This document shows positions 5,559 to 6,098 of a stretch of 6,098 nucleotides of DNA, in pieces. The number at the start of each line of letters is the position of its first letter. Position 1 is the stretch's first letter. The notes below the pieces were generated by a model. The model was not told where the DNA came from. It made no database searches and saw only the letters and a list, made by a program, of their open reading frames with translations. The stretch lies in NCBI GenBank assembly GCA_008297795.1, contig VBQP01000047.1, forward strand, positions 1-6,098. The letters are read 5' to 3'. Position numbers and translations under genes: made by a program. The DNA comes from Thermoplasmata archaeon (lineage in GTDB: Archaea > Thermoplasmatota > E2 > UBA202 > DSCA01).

Positions 5559-5562
5559 TTTA

Positions 5563-5778
5563 TCACGGTGAAATATATATTATGTTGTCCCCTCTGACAA
5601 TCACTTTTTCCATACTCCTTTTTTTCTCACCCTCTAAGAACTCCTCTGCATCTTTGAGGATGAGGTTGAGATGGGGATGATCATATCCCTCCAGTATGCC
5701 CCTGTATTCTCTGTTTCCCCTGAGTTCCACTATCACTCTCTTGCCAATGCTACCGTGTATCATTTCGAGGGGTTTCAT
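5563..5778 (-). CDS. Sm-like archaeal protein (Lsm, SmAP)
   Basis: The product is 71 residues, the usual size. Archaeal Sm proteins form heptameric rings that bind U-rich RNA and act in RNA processing and turnover. The Sm1 motif spans about 13-45 (KRVIVELRGNREYRGILEGYD, then HLNLIL and KDAEE). The Sm2 motif spans 58-71 (VIVRGDNIIYISP). RNA-binding positions H36, N38 and R62-G-D-N65 are present. The loop reads Y-D-H-P-H-L-N, one residue longer than the common D-x-H-x-N spacing. It is the first gene of the operon with L37e and purF. A TATA-like element about 28 bases before the ATG and the absence of a Shine-Dalgarno sequence point to a leaderless or nearly leaderless start at 5778. An internal Met6 is possible but would drop the usual N-terminal helix. 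Confidence 0.95.
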   Translation of the reverse strand: MKPLEMIHGSIGKRVIVELRGNREYRGILEGYDHPHLNLILKDAEEFLEGEKKRSMEKVIVRGDNIIYISP

Positions 5779-5800
5779 TGGTAGTGTATGGGGGTCATAT

Positions 5801-5814
5801 ACTTAAATATTTGG
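5801..5814 (-). promoter_or_regulatory. TATA/BRE promoter of the Sm-L37e-purF operon
   Basis: On the minus strand CCAAATATTTAAGT runs 5814-5801, with the TATA-like core ATATTTAA centred near 5806. The ATG of the Sm gene is at 5778, so the expected transcription start (about 26 bases downstream) falls at or next to the start codon. No other promoter is visible before L37e or purF, so all three genes are likely one transcript. Confidence 0.6.
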
Positions 5815-5862
5815 TATTGAAAAATGCCTTATCTCGTTCAATATCGAGGGATTTTGGTTGGA

Positions 5863-5878
5863 GCAAATATATTATATA
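5863..5878 (+). promoter_or_regulatory. TATA/BRE promoter of the vapB-vapC module
   Basis: GCAAATATATTATATA lies with its TATA core centred near 5872, about 27 bases before the ATG at 5899. This predicts transcription starting at that ATG, a leaderless mRNA. It is also the main reason to reject a longer in-frame start at 5824, which would place the promoter inside the gene. Confidence 0.65.
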
Positions 5879-5886
5879 CTGGTATA
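5875..5886. promoter_or_regulatory. Possible operator: TATAC-TG-GTATA inverted repeat
   Basis: TATAC (5875-5879) and GTATA (5882-5886) are exact inverted copies around two bases. ATATAC recurs at 5889-5894. The repeat overlaps the downstream side of the TATA box and lies before the antitoxin start. Antitoxins of VapB type usually repress their own promoter through such palindromes. The family behaviour is known; binding here is inferred, and A/T-rich DNA yields short palindromes easily. Confidence 0.4.
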
Positions 5887-5898
5887 CAATATACGTTT

Positions 5899-6093
5899 AT
5901 GGCAACCACCATAAAAGTGAGTAAAGAACTCCTTCGTGAATTAGAGGAGTTAAAAAAAGAAAAGAAAAGCAAGTCATATGAGGAGGTGTTAAGACAACTC
6001 ATAAGGAGGGAGAAGGCGCTAAAAAAATCCCATTTTGGAAGTTTACCTGAGTTAGAGGAATTTCAGAGGGAAGAAATTGACCGTTTTGATTGA
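5899..6093 (+). CDS. VapB-like antitoxin
   Basis: The product is 64 residues if started at 5899 (MATTIKVSKELL). The N-terminal strand TTIKVS followed by a helix rich in Glu and Lys (9-30) and SYEEVLRQLIRR (33-44) is the DNA-binding ribbon-helix-helix-like pattern of archaeal VapB antitoxins. The C-terminal tail HFGSLPELEEFQREEIDRFD (45-64 region) resembles the segment that wraps and blocks a PIN-domain toxin. The reading frame is open back to 5824, but the TATA element and palindrome at 5863-5886 lie in that extension, and its residues do not look like this family. The last 17 bases overlap the start of a probable vapC. It likely represses its own operon. The subfamily is uncertain. Confidence 0.8.
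   Translation: MATTIKVSKELLRELEELKKEKKSKSYEEVLRQLIRREKALKKSHFGSLPELEEFQREEIDRFD
6066..6070 (+). promoter_or_regulatory. Ribosome binding site of the partial vapC
   Basis: GAGGG lies inside the antitoxin gene six bases before TTG 6077. It matches the archaeal Shine-Dalgarno sequence and decides between the TTG codons at 6077 and 6086. Confidence 0.5.
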
Positions 6094-6098
6094 TTCCT
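6077..6098 (+). CDS. VapC-like PIN-domain toxin, N-terminal fragment (cut by window end)
   Basis: Only seven codons are visible: TTG then T-V-L-I-D-S, giving MTVLIDS. PIN-domain ribonucleases of VapC type typically open with a hydrophobic strand followed by D-S or D-T, where Asp is the first metal-binding catalytic residue (here D6). The fragment lies out of frame with, and overlaps, the antitoxin gene, as vapBC pairs often do. TTG at 6077 is chosen because GAGGG lies at good distance; no ATG or GTG is available. A TTG at 6086 would leave MIDS. The call rests on seven residues plus context, so it is likely but not proven. Confidence 0.5.

Noticed and set aside
5407..5560. Apparent non-coding gap between the Sm gene and purF
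   Set aside because: It is filled by the 51-codon L37e gene, clear from its two CxxC motifs and the NWAK end.
5824..5898. N-terminal extension of the antitoxin frame from ATG 5824
   Set aside because: The extension contains the TATA box and the palindrome, and its residues do not resemble VapB proteins. A leaderless start at 5899 fits the promoter spacing.

Overview
The window is archaeal, most likely from a euryarchaeon of the Thermoplasmata type; the lineage is inferred and not proven. Four things point to archaea: tRNA genes without encoded CCA, one of which has a textbook bulge-helix-bulge intron; an archaeal Sm-like protein followed directly by ribosomal protein L37e; A/T-rich TATA elements about 26 bases before leaderless or nearly leaderless starts; and a secreted protein with a PKD domain and a PGF-CTERM-like archaeosortase tail.

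Layout from left to right. Positions 1-220 hold two minus-strand tRNA genes, tRNA-Gln(TTG) then tRNA-Glu(TTC), 9 bases apart, with a shared TATA element (about 247-254) and a T-rich end (1-18). Back to back with them, a plus-strand gene (324-1478) encodes an exported PKD-domain surface protein. A 199-base gap follows. It contains a hairpin, a degenerate tandem array of roughly 10-base units built on ATGAAAGGCG, and a possible 34-codon small ORF. The next plus-strand gene (1678-3888) encodes an RND/MMPL-superfamily exporter of 736 residues.

The right half is a minus-strand operon, read from 5778 down to 4012: Sm-like archaeal protein, then ribosomal protein L37e (only 51 codons, easily missed), then amidophosphoribosyltransferase (PurF). 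Spacing is 4 bases between Sm and L37e, and an ATGA stop/start overlap joins L37e to purF. The operon converges on the exporter gene across 123 bases that contain terminator-like sequence. The Sm-L37e pair is a widely conserved archaeal arrangement (RNA metabolism plus ribosome); purF adds the first committed step of purine synthesis.

At the right edge, divergent from the Sm operon, lies a toxin-antitoxin module: a leaderless VapB-like antitoxin (5899-6093), and overlapping it the first seven codons of what looks like a PIN-domain VapC toxin, cut by the window end.

The points most worth a second look are: the PurF glutaminase domain, which keeps its catalytic Cys but appears to have lost the Arg and Asp that anchor substrate glutamine; the exporter, which keeps the proton-relay Asp only in its second half; the intron in tRNA-Glu; the echo of the L37e 3' end just before the PKD gene; and the repeat array with its basic small ORF.
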